A DNA stretch of 64,000 bases from Morinoia aosen. Taxonomy: Eukaryota; Arthropoda; Malacostraca; Amphipoda; Talitridae. The translations under genes and the position numbers were made by a program. The notes below the pieces were generated by a model. That model was not told the origin of the DNA, made no database searches, and saw only the letters and a program-made list of their open reading frames with translations. The stretch is taken from assembly GCA_030386875.1 (NCBI GenBank), contig CM059567.1:78919130-78983129 (forward strand), given 5' to 3'. This document shows positions 34,101 through 46,100 of the stretch, one piece after another (positions within the stretch are counted from its first letter, which is position 1; the number at the start of each line of letters is the position of its first letter).

Positions 34101-37100
34101 AATAAAAATGAACTAAAAACCCAATATGTCCAATTTTTTCAAAAAACTAAGGCCTGAACCGAAAAAATGCATAGAATAAATTGTGTTTCTTTTTAAAAAT
34201 TTCATATAATAGTCAAATTTCATAAGAATCGGACAACAAATAAAAAAGTTCAAAATTTTTATAATTTTTTTTGTAAATTACAATTCACAGTGTGAATTTG
34301 AAGTCATGCATGGAGATTATCGAAATAAAAATGAAAAGAGCATTCAATTACATAAATTTTCCTTATATTACACTTCAACAAAAAAATTATTTTTCCAAAA
34401 ACCTCTCACTTTCAACATTCAAAAGAATAGAAGTCGGTGAGTTTTCATGCTATAAAAAAAACAACAGTTTTAGAATCCTTGGAATATTTCTAACAAAAGT
34501 ACGGTAGCAAACTTCCAAATTGTACAGAAATTTTTTTTCATCTAGCTCAAAACCCAAAATTAGTGTATATTTGAGGTAGTGAGAAAACATTGCATATAAA
34601 AAAAATGAAAAGTTTCAAATGTAAAAATTTTCTACCGTACTTGTGTTAGAAATTCTTCAAGGATTCTAAAACTGTCTTTGGTTTTGTTCTAGCATAAAAA
34701 CTCAATGACTAAATCGAAAAAGTTACAGAAGTAAAATATGTTTTTTTTTCAACAAATACATAAACTAGCCAAATTTCAAACGAATCGGATCAAAATTTAA
34801 AAATCGCTGGGTAGTTCCCCTTAAAAGCGAACTTCTCCCATTATAAGAGGGACTTGTAAGTCTTCAGTATTAATGAACATCACTTGCTCCTAATAGAACA
34901 TTTAGCATTTCACGTTTACTCAAGAGTTAAATTGCTCCTAGAATATTCAACAATAAGTAACTTTATTCCTCAATAATCATCACAACCATGAGCGACGTTT
35001 ATAATTTTAAAACTCTCATCACAAAGGTCGTTTTGGAAGACGAAATTTACTCAAACCGTTCCTACAAATTTTACTCCGTGAACTTGTAAGTTACATCTTC
35101 TTGACCAAAATATCTGCTGAACCCTCCCAAAGCAAATATTCCCAACACCATGCGAAAAATAAATGTGTAGTTACAACTTTTTATGAGGGATGTACTCAAG
35201 ACTTTCGTTCCTTTTTCGTAAGAAGTACAAAGGGTTCAGATTTTTCAAGTTACATCAGATTACGTCGCTATTATTACATAAGGAATGGAAGACGTGCTAA
35301 AGGGAATACAGCATTAGGTTGAAGAGAGGGCACTCACACTCCAGACGTTCCAGTTGTTGCAGCTGTTGGAGTGAATGATATCCACGTAGTATGCATCGGC
35401 CTTATCGAGCCGCTCGGCCGCAGCGGTGCCTAGGAAGCCTCTATTTGCTGGGTCCAAACCTGGACCAAGTTTAGTTTATTGGCCAATTGATCTTTCACTG
35501 TATCCATTTTAATTATGATCTGATTTCGAAAGACGTCTGTTCAATTGTTACAAAAGATGAGTGAAGAAACACTAAAATAAATAGAACTTGATTTTTAATA
35601 AAGTACGAACCATTTGAAACAAACCAGTGAAATTGACCAGTCTAACAAAAAAGCGTTGAAGGCCTTCGTAGACAAAGCTTTACCGCGCACACTAGCACTT
35701 CCAATCTCCTGCAACCGAACAACTGTAAGGCACAAGGTACTGAAATTCACTTCGATGCTCATTGGAATTTAAACCAGACCAGATGATCATAATGCTCTAT
35801 TTGATTTTAAATACATTTTTATTTATATGCACAATATCTAATGTGGTAATCACAAGCTATAGGTACACTCTGAATTCTCTAAAAAAGCCTCTTTTCAACA
35901 TCTATCACAAGGACCCAACTCGCTGAATTAGAGCGCTTCCTTGCTTGGTCAATATAAGAATATGATTGCGTGGTCAACATAAAAATTTTATCAAGAGAAC
36001 GAGAACGTAACAATGGCGAGTTGCGAGGGGGATGCCAGTCATGAACGTCTTCACCAGCGCACATTTCTTCAATTGTAAAGTATAATTACACAGTCTCTGC
36101 TAACCTGTGATGCGACCAAAGGGTAGCTTGGCCTTGCCAGCAAAGCCGGCTATGTGGGCTCCCAGGTTGAGGCCGATGACGTGAACGTCCTTGTAGTCGA
36201 GCCGCTTGCCGATGTGGAGGGCTTCCACCAGACGCGCCACCGACTGTCCCAGGGGTTGGATGTACTCTGCCAAGAACTCTCAAATTACACCAGTACGCAA
36301 AATCTGATTCATGGTAGGATTAGTGTGAAGTTGCTTGATTTTGCAGTTAAAACTCAGTCAGAAAATTGGAACCAAGGTTGAAATCATCAAGCAAACTTGC
36401 ATTACCTGCTCAGCAGATCATGGAAAAATCTCATAAGTTAACACTCATTATATAATTATCACAATAATTTGACAACACTGGGGAACGTTAGCATGAACTG
36501 TCACAAGTAAAAAAGCATTACCTCAATACTGATATACTCCATTTATTCTGGATGTCGAACTCAAAAAAACAAGTCGGCACCATGCCCTCAGGAGCAAGAT
36601 TATACTAGTTCAATATGTATGCATATCTTATGCTGAAATGGCGTATTTACTGCAAACATTTATTTTATCACCATATCCCTGCGCATGATAAACTGAAATA
36701 CAATATCACTGAAAAGAACAGCATTTGAACATAGGTACCTTCACATCTGATAAAACAGTCATTTCAAATGAAGTCTCGTTGCAGCGATACAGCGGGCTGC
36801 TGAGTTAGAATACCAGTAAGGGAAACAACTTTTTTTTACTTTTCAAAAAAAAAAAAAATACCTTTTCACTTCTGTTCAGCGTATTGTTGGGAACGCTTCT
36901 TCACGATACGAGCTATATCAATCGAAAAAGCACTAAAAAATTTATAGAAGCGTCTATTTGGGCAGAAAGGATAGCAGGTGTTATCCGGTAGGGGGTAAAT
37001 TTAAAGTACACGATGAAACACTTGATCCAAACCAATATTATATTTTATGGAATTTGTTTCTCGATTTCATATAAATGCTCAGCAGCGCATGCACAAAATC

Positions 37101-40100
37101 AATAGCACAGTGTGATTATCAAACTTTTAACCCTCATTATATCGCTACTACAACCATCGTCATTGGACAGGCATATGTGAGGGCATCACGTTTGCGGTTG
37201 GATGTTTTTTTTTTCGTTGTGGTGAGGTGGTGGCGGCTCGGTACGGCAGCCGGGAAAAGGAGGTAGTGCATCGAGGTCGTGTGAGCCGGCTCTCTGGTCA
37301 GGTACCGTTTCCGTTTTTGGCGCGTAGGTTAGACATTTAAACAATTTAAACAATTTATTTACCACAGGTGATACAGAGATAAAATGTTTCTTAAGTCTAG
37401 TACAATGATCAAATTTGAGTATAGCTACCTGTGGGCCCGAATAAGTTCAGTGACTTCTAGGGCATCCTACCATCAAGGTTAGTCTTAGGAGTACAATAAT
37501 GTTTACCTAATTCACTTAAACTAGAGACGCATTAGACTGATCAATGAGATAATTAACTCGAAATTAGATACTTCATTTCAATAAGTGCAGTGACTTCTAG
37601 GGCATCCTACCATCAAGGTTAGTCTTAGGAGTACAATAATGTTTAACCTAATTCACTTGAACTAGAGACGCATTAGACTGATCAATGAGATAAGTAACTC
37701 GAAATTAGATACTTCATTTCACAATATAGTTCATATGGACTAGATTTAACAGTATATTCGACAAACGATTCAAGAACAGACTGAAGATCGGCGAAATTAA
37801 TCAAGGCGAATTACATTATTAGGACCAGTTATGTAGGGGACAAGGTTTGACTGTGATCTTACACGACTAGTAATCTGATAGGAAGTGAGACTCAAGACTT
37901 TTTTTGAATACCTTATAAGAATTACTTTCACGGATCTCCGCAGGTATTGAGTTCCAAGTTTTAGTTCCAACGAAGAGGATACTGTGTTGTGACCGAGCCT
38001 TTGAGTAATAAGGAAGCATGAATTTACTTCTATTTCGGGTTAAATGGTCGTGATGACCAGTTTGCGCAGTTAATACTTGTTTTAGGCTATTGTCGCCATC
38101 ATTTGTTAATGTTTTGTAAATTAAATTGCAAATGGAGATTTTGTAGAGATCCGAGAGCTTAAGTATTCGTAAGTTTTTGAATGAGTCATTTGTGTGAGCA
38201 TTATATTCTAGATTCTTTACCGCTCTTATGGCTCTTTTTTGCAGGGTAAAAATTTTGTTGGTTTTATTTTTATCAGTTCCGTGCCATGCTTCTATTCCGT
38301 ATTGCAAGTATGGTGAAATGAGCGTTCGGTAGAGCATTTGTAAGGCTGTTTCAGGCAGGAAATTCTTAACTTTATTAAGGATTCCGATAGATTTTGATAA
38401 TTGAGAACTAATATGAGCGATGTGCTCTTTAAAGGTTAGATGTTTGTCTATTATGATGCCGAGGAATTTACTTGAGTTGGTTTCTTCGATTTTACCTTCG
38501 CCAATTTGAATGCGTGGGAGAGATATATTTTTCTTGTATGAGAATGTAATATATTTTGTTTTATCGATATTAAGGCTTATTTTATTAGCTTTAAGCCACA
38601 ATGAAACCTTATGAAGTTCATTATTTATACGCTCCGCCATCCTAGCGGGATTTTGGTCTGGAAGGACCGCAGAAAGGGTACTGTCATCGGCAAAAAGTAT
38701 GAATTTGAAGAATGATGTAGATTTAATGATATCATTGATAAAAATTAGAAATAGGAGAGGCCCAAGGACAGATCCTTGTGGAACCCCATGGCTAATTGTC
38801 TGTGGGTCTGATTTTGCGTCGTCAATGACAACGTATTGTTTCCGATTTGCTAAGTATGATCTAAACCAATCATGGGCAGCCCCTCGAATGCCATAACAAT
38901 GTAGTTTCGAGAGTAATACGTTATGGTCCACACAATCGAATGCTTTTCAAAAGTCAAGAAATACGGAGAAAACAAGCTTTCCTTCATCTATATTAGAATA
39001 AAGGTATTGCAAATGATTTAATACAGCTTGTGTCGTAGATTTCTTAGAACGAAAACCGTATTGTTTGTCGTAGAGGAAAGATTTTTGTTCAAAATACGAA
39101 TACACTTTTTTATACACAATTTTCTCGAATATTTTGCTAATAATTGGTAGTACAGAGATAGGTCTATAATGGTTAACGCAGTTTTCATCACCATTTTTAA
39201 AAATAGGGGTGACTCTCGCAATTTTGAAAGAGTTGGGGAAGATACCTTGAGAAAGGGATTGGTTGATAATATAAGATATGCACGGTGCTATTATATCAGC
39301 TATAGCCTTAAAAACTTCAGCCGAAAATTTTTTCAATCCACTTGATTTATTTTTCAAGTTGTTTATGCACGTAATTACATCGGAGGGATTAGTTGGCGTG
39401 AAAAAGAAAGAGTTAGGTTCACGGACATGGTCCATGTATTGCAAGTGGTCTCTGGGTTCACTGAAGACACTATCGGCTATATTTTTTCCTATGTTTACAA
39501 AAAAGTTGTTAAACACATTGAAATATCTTTTTTCTCGTGGTATTTTACATTTTCGTGAATGACGGACTCAATTGTTTTCGTAGTATTATTATTCGGTTTA
39601 TAGCATGAATTAAGCAGGCGCCAAGTTTTTTAATGCCAAGTTTTTTAATATCAGTTTTGTATTCAGTAAATTTGCGCGTGAAGTAGTCTCGTTTCGAGGT
39701 TCGTATTTGATTTGTCACATGATTCCTGAATCTGTTATACGTTACTTTAGATATTCGCCCTTCGTATAGTAAGGCTAGGTACGCTTGACGTTTCTTTATA
39801 TTGATCACAATATCTTCAGTAATCCAGGGCTTTTGTCTATTTTTCGGCGTAATTGTGCGGGTGATTATTGGACAGCACTGGTTATATGCGGTCGTTATAA
39901 TTTCAGTTAAATAATAATAATAATGAGGGGTGTTGATCCAATCAACATTAAAGCACGGACACGGGTCCTTTACTGCTCCCCTTTATGCATGTCGTCTGCG
40001 ATCGAAAGGTCGATTTAGAAACTCATCATTAAAGGTAAGTCAATTGCAATGCAAAGTTACTGAAACATTTAAATTAGGTCGTAGACATCTATCACACGAA

Positions 40101-43100
40101 GATAGTTCATTAATTCCTTGACGTCTAAATGGCGTCCCAATACCGTCTCGACGGTAGGATGTAGCGTTTGGCAAGCCTTTATACAATTTCTACTAATTGT
40201 TAGACTTTCACATTCTATGATTAGGTGTTTGACAGTTAGTGTTGAGTTGTTGCAAAACTCGCATACTGGTGCAATATCAGGTATCTCGTTGTTCATCAGG
40301 TAGCCATGCGTTAAGAATGTGTGTCCTATTCTGAGTCTGTTAACTATTATTTCCTCTTTACGTGATATTTTACCTAGTTCCAATTTCGTGCCTGGTGATG
40401 GCTGTATTTCCCTCAACCTGTCTCTGCAATTTTCCCACCTAGTCTTCCACTGGTCAATCATCTTTTGTTGTATTAATGGTTTCCAGTCTGAGTGGCAAAT
40501 AAGAATGAATTCTTCGGGTCTTCGGGTAGCGTTCTTAGCTGCGGTATCTGCAGCGTCGTTACCGCCTATTCCGACATGGGAGGGGATCCAGCATATGTTG
40601 ATGAGTTTGCCACTTTTTTGCACGTCGTGTATTTCGTGTTGTATTCGGCGTAGTACTGGGTGATGTGTCTCGCAATTTAGGCCGTTAACGACACTCAAAG
40701 GGTCACAGTAAATTACATATTTTTTATCTCTTTTATCTCTAATGATGTTAAGGGCCAAGTGAATGGCGTGTATTTCAGCTGAATATATTGAGGCTTCCTT
40801 CGGAAGTGTTGCAGTGCGAACAATAGTGCCACATACTGCCGCCGCTCCTGTGCCACCCTCCCCTCGTGAGCCGTCCGTGTATTTGGTCACGTATCCATCA
40901 TATTGTTCTTTTGTTATTCTTTTATGCTCTCGCCGGATTATGTATTCGGGAGTTTCGTTCTTTGGGAGTTCGGTTAGTTCTGTATTTATAGTTGGTTTTG
41001 TTAAAGCCCATGTAGGGGTATCAATGTTTAATAGTCGGTAGGAAAAGTCTGGTTTAATTCGGTTTTTCCTCAAACTTAATTTTTCTATTAGTATTTGCAT
41101 TCTGATGGCCAAAGTTGGGGTTATTCTCCTATTTTGAAAGAGTAGTCTATTGCTCGCCGTTACAGTGCAACTAAAAGCGGGGTTTCCGTGTTGACTTCGG
41201 ACCTTGTAGTAGTAGCAGAGTGAGAGATAATTTCGTCTAATATCGGGAGGCATTTCATTGCAAATAATATATAGGCTATTTGTTGGGCTGGATCTAAATG
41301 CTCCCGTAGCGATTCGTAGTGCCTCGCGCGTAATTGACTCGAGGGGTTTCAAAGTTGTTTGACTGGCAGAGTTATAGATTATTGATCCATAGTCGAGAAT
41401 TGATCTTGTCATACTTCTGTAGATTCTGAGAACTGTGGTTTGGTCGGCTCCCCAGCTTTAAGCTGTTATTGATTTCAGTACGTTAAGGCTGTCATTTCCT
41501 TTTTTCTTTAGAGCAGCGATGTGTTGTTGCCAGTTCAATTTATCGTCGAAGATTAGGCCTAGGAATTTATGTGATTTTGTGTATTGAATGTTTTCGTTAT
41601 TGATTTTGAGTGTTGGGCTGAGGAATAGTCCGGGTATAATATTAAAATGAATTGCTTTACTTTTGCTCAGTGAAAATTTGAATCCACGATTTTGAGACCA
41701 CTTAAATATATTATCAATACAGGATTGCATTTTGTTTTGAATGACCTGGAGGTCTTGGTGGTGGTATCCGACTTGCAAGTCGTCAACATATAGAGAGTAA
41801 TGGAACTTGTTGTCCGGTGGAATCTGTTTAGCTATGTCGTTTATTTTGAGGGCAAATAATGTAACTGAGAGGACACTGCCTTGAGGGACTCCGTTTCGCT
41901 GTTCGTAGGTGTTTGAGTTATAGTTATCCACTCGGACACTCAGTGTTCTATGTTCTAAGAATTTGGTGATGAAAATTGGTAGTCTACCCCTGAGTCCAAT
42001 GTCAAATAAGTCACGTATAATCCCATATCTCCATGTTCTGTCATAAGCTTTTTCGAGGTCAAAAAACACTGAAATGAAGTGTTCTCTGTTTGCAAAGGCT
42101 AATCTTACGGTTGAGTCTAGTCTGACCAAGTGATCTACAGTGCTACGCCCTCTCCTGCATCCACACTGCGCTTTATTTATTATGTTATGCATATCAAAAT
42201 ATTCTATCAGTCGGTTATTGATCATTCGTTCCATAAGTTTGCACAGACAGCTCGTTAGCGCGATCGGTCTGTAGTTGTTCGGCTTACTGTGGTCTTTTCC
42301 AGGTTTTGGGATTGGAATTATTATTGAGTGCTGCCATTGTGGTGGGAAGTAGCCCGTTGTCCAGAATTTGTTAACCCTTTACGCCCTGAATTATTTTCCA
42401 AACGTTTAAAAAAATAATTGGTGTTCTAGTTCTGATAGAAAGGTGTACTAGAAGCATAATAAGCATTGAAATTACCTGAAATTAATTTTTTGGATGAAAT
42501 AATTTTTTGTGACGAATTCGTCACATCCGCGAGCTAAGGTGTCCCAGCAAAACAAGGCAATAATGTCAAATCCTTTATTGAATGATGTTTTAGAACATTT
42601 CACCAGTTACGATCATTCCATTCATTGTAAACCTTATACCACATCCTTTGGTAAGAACAAAGCCGCAAATAGTGTTACATTATGCCTTCAGTTTTTGTCT
42701 TCATACTACTCATGATAGGATTCAAAGCAGTTTGATTTTGCATTGAGGCAAAGGCTTACATTACATTTCTTGCAGTAAACGTTAGTTTTTCCACTGCAGT
42801 TTTCTCTCTTACACCTGTTCCTTTTTTCAGCAATCCTGGGTAAGTGTCCAATGCCGTCTGTTCGAATTAGAACAGAAGGACGGTAGCAGCCTTTCTTGGG
42901 AGGCTTGATTGTTTCTTCTATCGAAGAAGGTCTTCCTCTTTTCTTAGCGCACGTCTTTCCAGCTTTCATGAGGTCAAAGGCGAGGAGCAGCTTGAAAGCT
43001 GCTAACGAAAGAATGTCTTTCTTGGGCAAACTAAGGCTAGAAGCATCCCTCCTGTATAATAGCCAAGAGTTTACTACAGACATGTCGATCATATGGAATA

Positions 43101-46100
43101 CCAACCTCATATAATACTTTTTTGATCTGAGGGGTATCTTGTAAAGTGAAATCAATTGATCGGCTAAATCAACTCCTCCCATCGATTTATTGTATTGTTG
43201 AACAATGTCAGGACATTGCACTTCGATAATGGTCTTACTCTTGGAGTCAAAACGATGAACTGTGGTCAGGGGCTCAACTTTGGCAAATGTAGAGATCATA
43301 TTTACCACCCGGTTATCATACCACTTTACGTAAACAGCCTCTGAATTGTCTTGTTCAATTTTTGCAGATTCGATTGCACCTCTCCCTTTTTTAGTGATTC
43401 CTTTCTGGCATTTCATTTCCTTCGGTAATCCAGCTAATCTAGCAGGTCTTACAGTCCCACAACACCATATTTCTCGACTGGCTAGGTGGTCAATGAGCGG
43501 AAGGGAAGTGAACCAATTGTCGAAGAACAGAAGATGATTTTTTTTTGAGGGAATGTTCTGAGCCAGATGTAACACAGAATTGGCACTTGGTTTCAGATCT
43601 GGAATATCAGGATCATCAACAGGTTCAATCTTTCCAGTATATGGAATGAAATCGTAGGTCATTCCTTTTTCATCAGCTAGAACGAACAGTTTGTATCCCC
43701 ACTTCTTCGGTTTGCTTGGAATATACTGTTTTGCTGACGATCTTCCTTTGAATGAGACTAATTGCTCATCCACGCAGAGGTTTTGAATCTTTGGAATAGT
43801 TCGAAATTTACTGCGCAAATGATCGATCATGGGTCGAACTTTTGCAAATTTGTCAGGTCCTGATTCATCCTGCGAAGTGTTGTCCACTAGATGGAAATTG
43901 CTTTTTATTACCTCAAATCTGTCCCTGCTCATTACGTCACCAGCTATGTCAGCTATTTGGTGCAGTTTTCTACACCAGTGCATTGCAGTATTGGGAAGCT
44001 TACTTATAGAGAAGTAACAAACGAGACCCAACCACTGTTCTATCTCCTTATTGGTCACATTCAGGGGTTTGTTGATGTTTTTCTCAGCAGAATAATTTTT
44101 GGTTTCACGAACTATGACATCAATGAAATCATCGGAAAAGAATTGCTTGAAATATTGCAAAGGAAGTAGAATATCTTGATTACATGTTATGTCAGGTCCT
44201 AAAAAAGGTACAGTTACAGATGTATTTTCATCTTGAGGAAGAGTTGACCATTGGCGGCGACGGTCGCGCTGTTGAGCTCTGCTTTCTCTGGGAGAAGATG
44301 ATGACGTTTCATTCACAACTGCCGGATTTTCATCATTATCTGAGGGATCTTCGAGGTCAATTGCCGTGTCCAAATCTGAAATACAATACAACAAATTGAT
44401 TGCATGCGTCAGTTAGAATACAAAATAGGTAATTATTGAAGAAATTATTATGCAGGAATTAATTCTGAATTTTATTCAAAGTAACGTACCTTCTCTCGCG
44501 TCCTTGTTGGATTCAGCAATAAAATCGGGACCTACTACGTCATCTTCATATTCCTCCTCCGATTCATCACTTGCATCTCCAGCCGCCCAAATAACAACTT
44601 CTTTATCATGGTTGTTCTTACTGCCATAGAACGATCTTGGTGGGAATGATGATCCTGAAAGAGATAAAAGCCGGTATAGTATAAAATAACGTCAATTTAC
44701 AAAAATAAACAATAGTTTGTTACCGCTGTTTCCAAAATATTGCATTGATATTTCTTTTATTGTTATTTACAATAATATTTTCAACTTGAACAACGCGAAA
44801 ATAATATTTGTACCGAGTTTGGCTCGCATCAAAGACGAAACTGGCATTACAAAAGCGAAAGGCTTGCCAGCATTCCTCGCCTGCCATGCAAACACGATGT
44901 CAGCAAAACTTACTTTGTACACCGGATGTGACGAAAACGTCACACTGATTTAACTCAATGTTTTATTCTTTCTAACCGTTCAAAACCCAATTTCTTTTCA
45001 TAAATGTGTTGTACAGATATGAATTAACATTCGGAAATTTTTACAAGCATCTAACTTACCTGAGATTTCATCCATGACGTTTCTTGTAAAGCCAGTAGGA
45101 GCAATGCGAATCACACGTCACCCACGCACGAACTTTGTTCAGCAACTGAGGCAGCGCGCGCAAAAATGACGCAACACACTACTCAGTCTGGAGAGAACAA
45201 GTACCTCAGTCGTCACATTCGTTTGCAAGAAGATCTGGTTGAAATTTATTTTGTAACAAGCTTGTATTTTTTGTGTGACGAATTCGTCACAATCGGGCGT
45301 AAAGGGTTAAGTGTTCAAGATGTATTGTTTAGCTGGTAGTTTTAGGTGTTTGATCATGTCGTATGTTATTTTGTCGTTTCCTGGTGATGTGTTTTTAGTT
45401 TTTCTTAGGGCGGATTCAAATTCATGCATATGGAAAGTTTAGTTATAGATTTCTACGTTTGGCGAACTGAAATAGATCGGTATAGTTTCATTTGCGGTTT
45501 TTATTTGTTGAAATTCAGGGGAATAGCTTTGGTCGCTTGACACTTCGCTGAAATTCTCAGCCAGTTTATTCACAATATCAGGGATTGTGCTGTAGTGTAT
45601 ATTGTTTTCGATCAATATATGGACTTTTCTTTGTACTCGACCTTTTATTTTCCTTATTGTTTCGTATACTCTGGCCATTGGTGTGTATTAAGTTGGTTTA
45701 CGAAGTTCTTCCACGTTTCCTGTTTGCTTGCTCGAATTTTGTATTTATGATTTGCCCTTGCTCGTTTCCAGTTAATTAAGTTAGTAAGGTTTTTGTTGCG
45801 GTGGTATTTCTTGTAAAGTTTTTCTCTTTCTTTTTTTGATTCTTGGAGTTCTTTTGCCCACCATGGTTTGGGGTAGTATTTTCCTGGTATATAAGTTGGG
45901 ATGGCTTTTTCAGCCGCTGAGTAGAACCGCTGGTATAAGTCGGTGATTAGTTGTTCGTTATTAGTTGTTGCGTTCAACATCGGCTTGTTCCATGCATTGT
46001 TATTGGAATATAGATCCCAGTTAGCTTTTGAGTAGTTCCAGATAGTTGATGGGGGTTGGTTGGGACGATTTTCGTTAAGGTAGGTGATCAAAATTGGGCA

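Larger units (their letters stand above)
37335..39950 (-). mobile_element. CR1/L2-like LINE, 5' truncated
   Basis: Minus-strand ORF2 from the linker after the endonuclease (DWINTPHYYYY, KPWITEDI at about 39830) through the complete reverse transcriptase: YGFRSKKSTTQ, GVPQGSVLGPLLFLIF, FADDS (catalytic motif), FLGIIIDKHLTFKEH, and the C-terminal TWNSIPAEIRESNSY ending at 37867. One in-frame TGA (38947-38949) interrupts VFLDF.KAFDC, and a frame change lies near 39545-39600, where KKLG is duplicated. The 3' UTR runs to about 37335, ending in repeats of AAATTGTTT. Endonuclease missing, so inactive. In intron 4 of the lipase-like gene, same strand. Confidence 0.85.

Noticed and set aside
37437-37722. 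Two 139-bp tandem copies as a CRISPR-like or satellite array
   Set aside because: Only two units, lying inside the LINE 3' UTR and explained as a local duplication.
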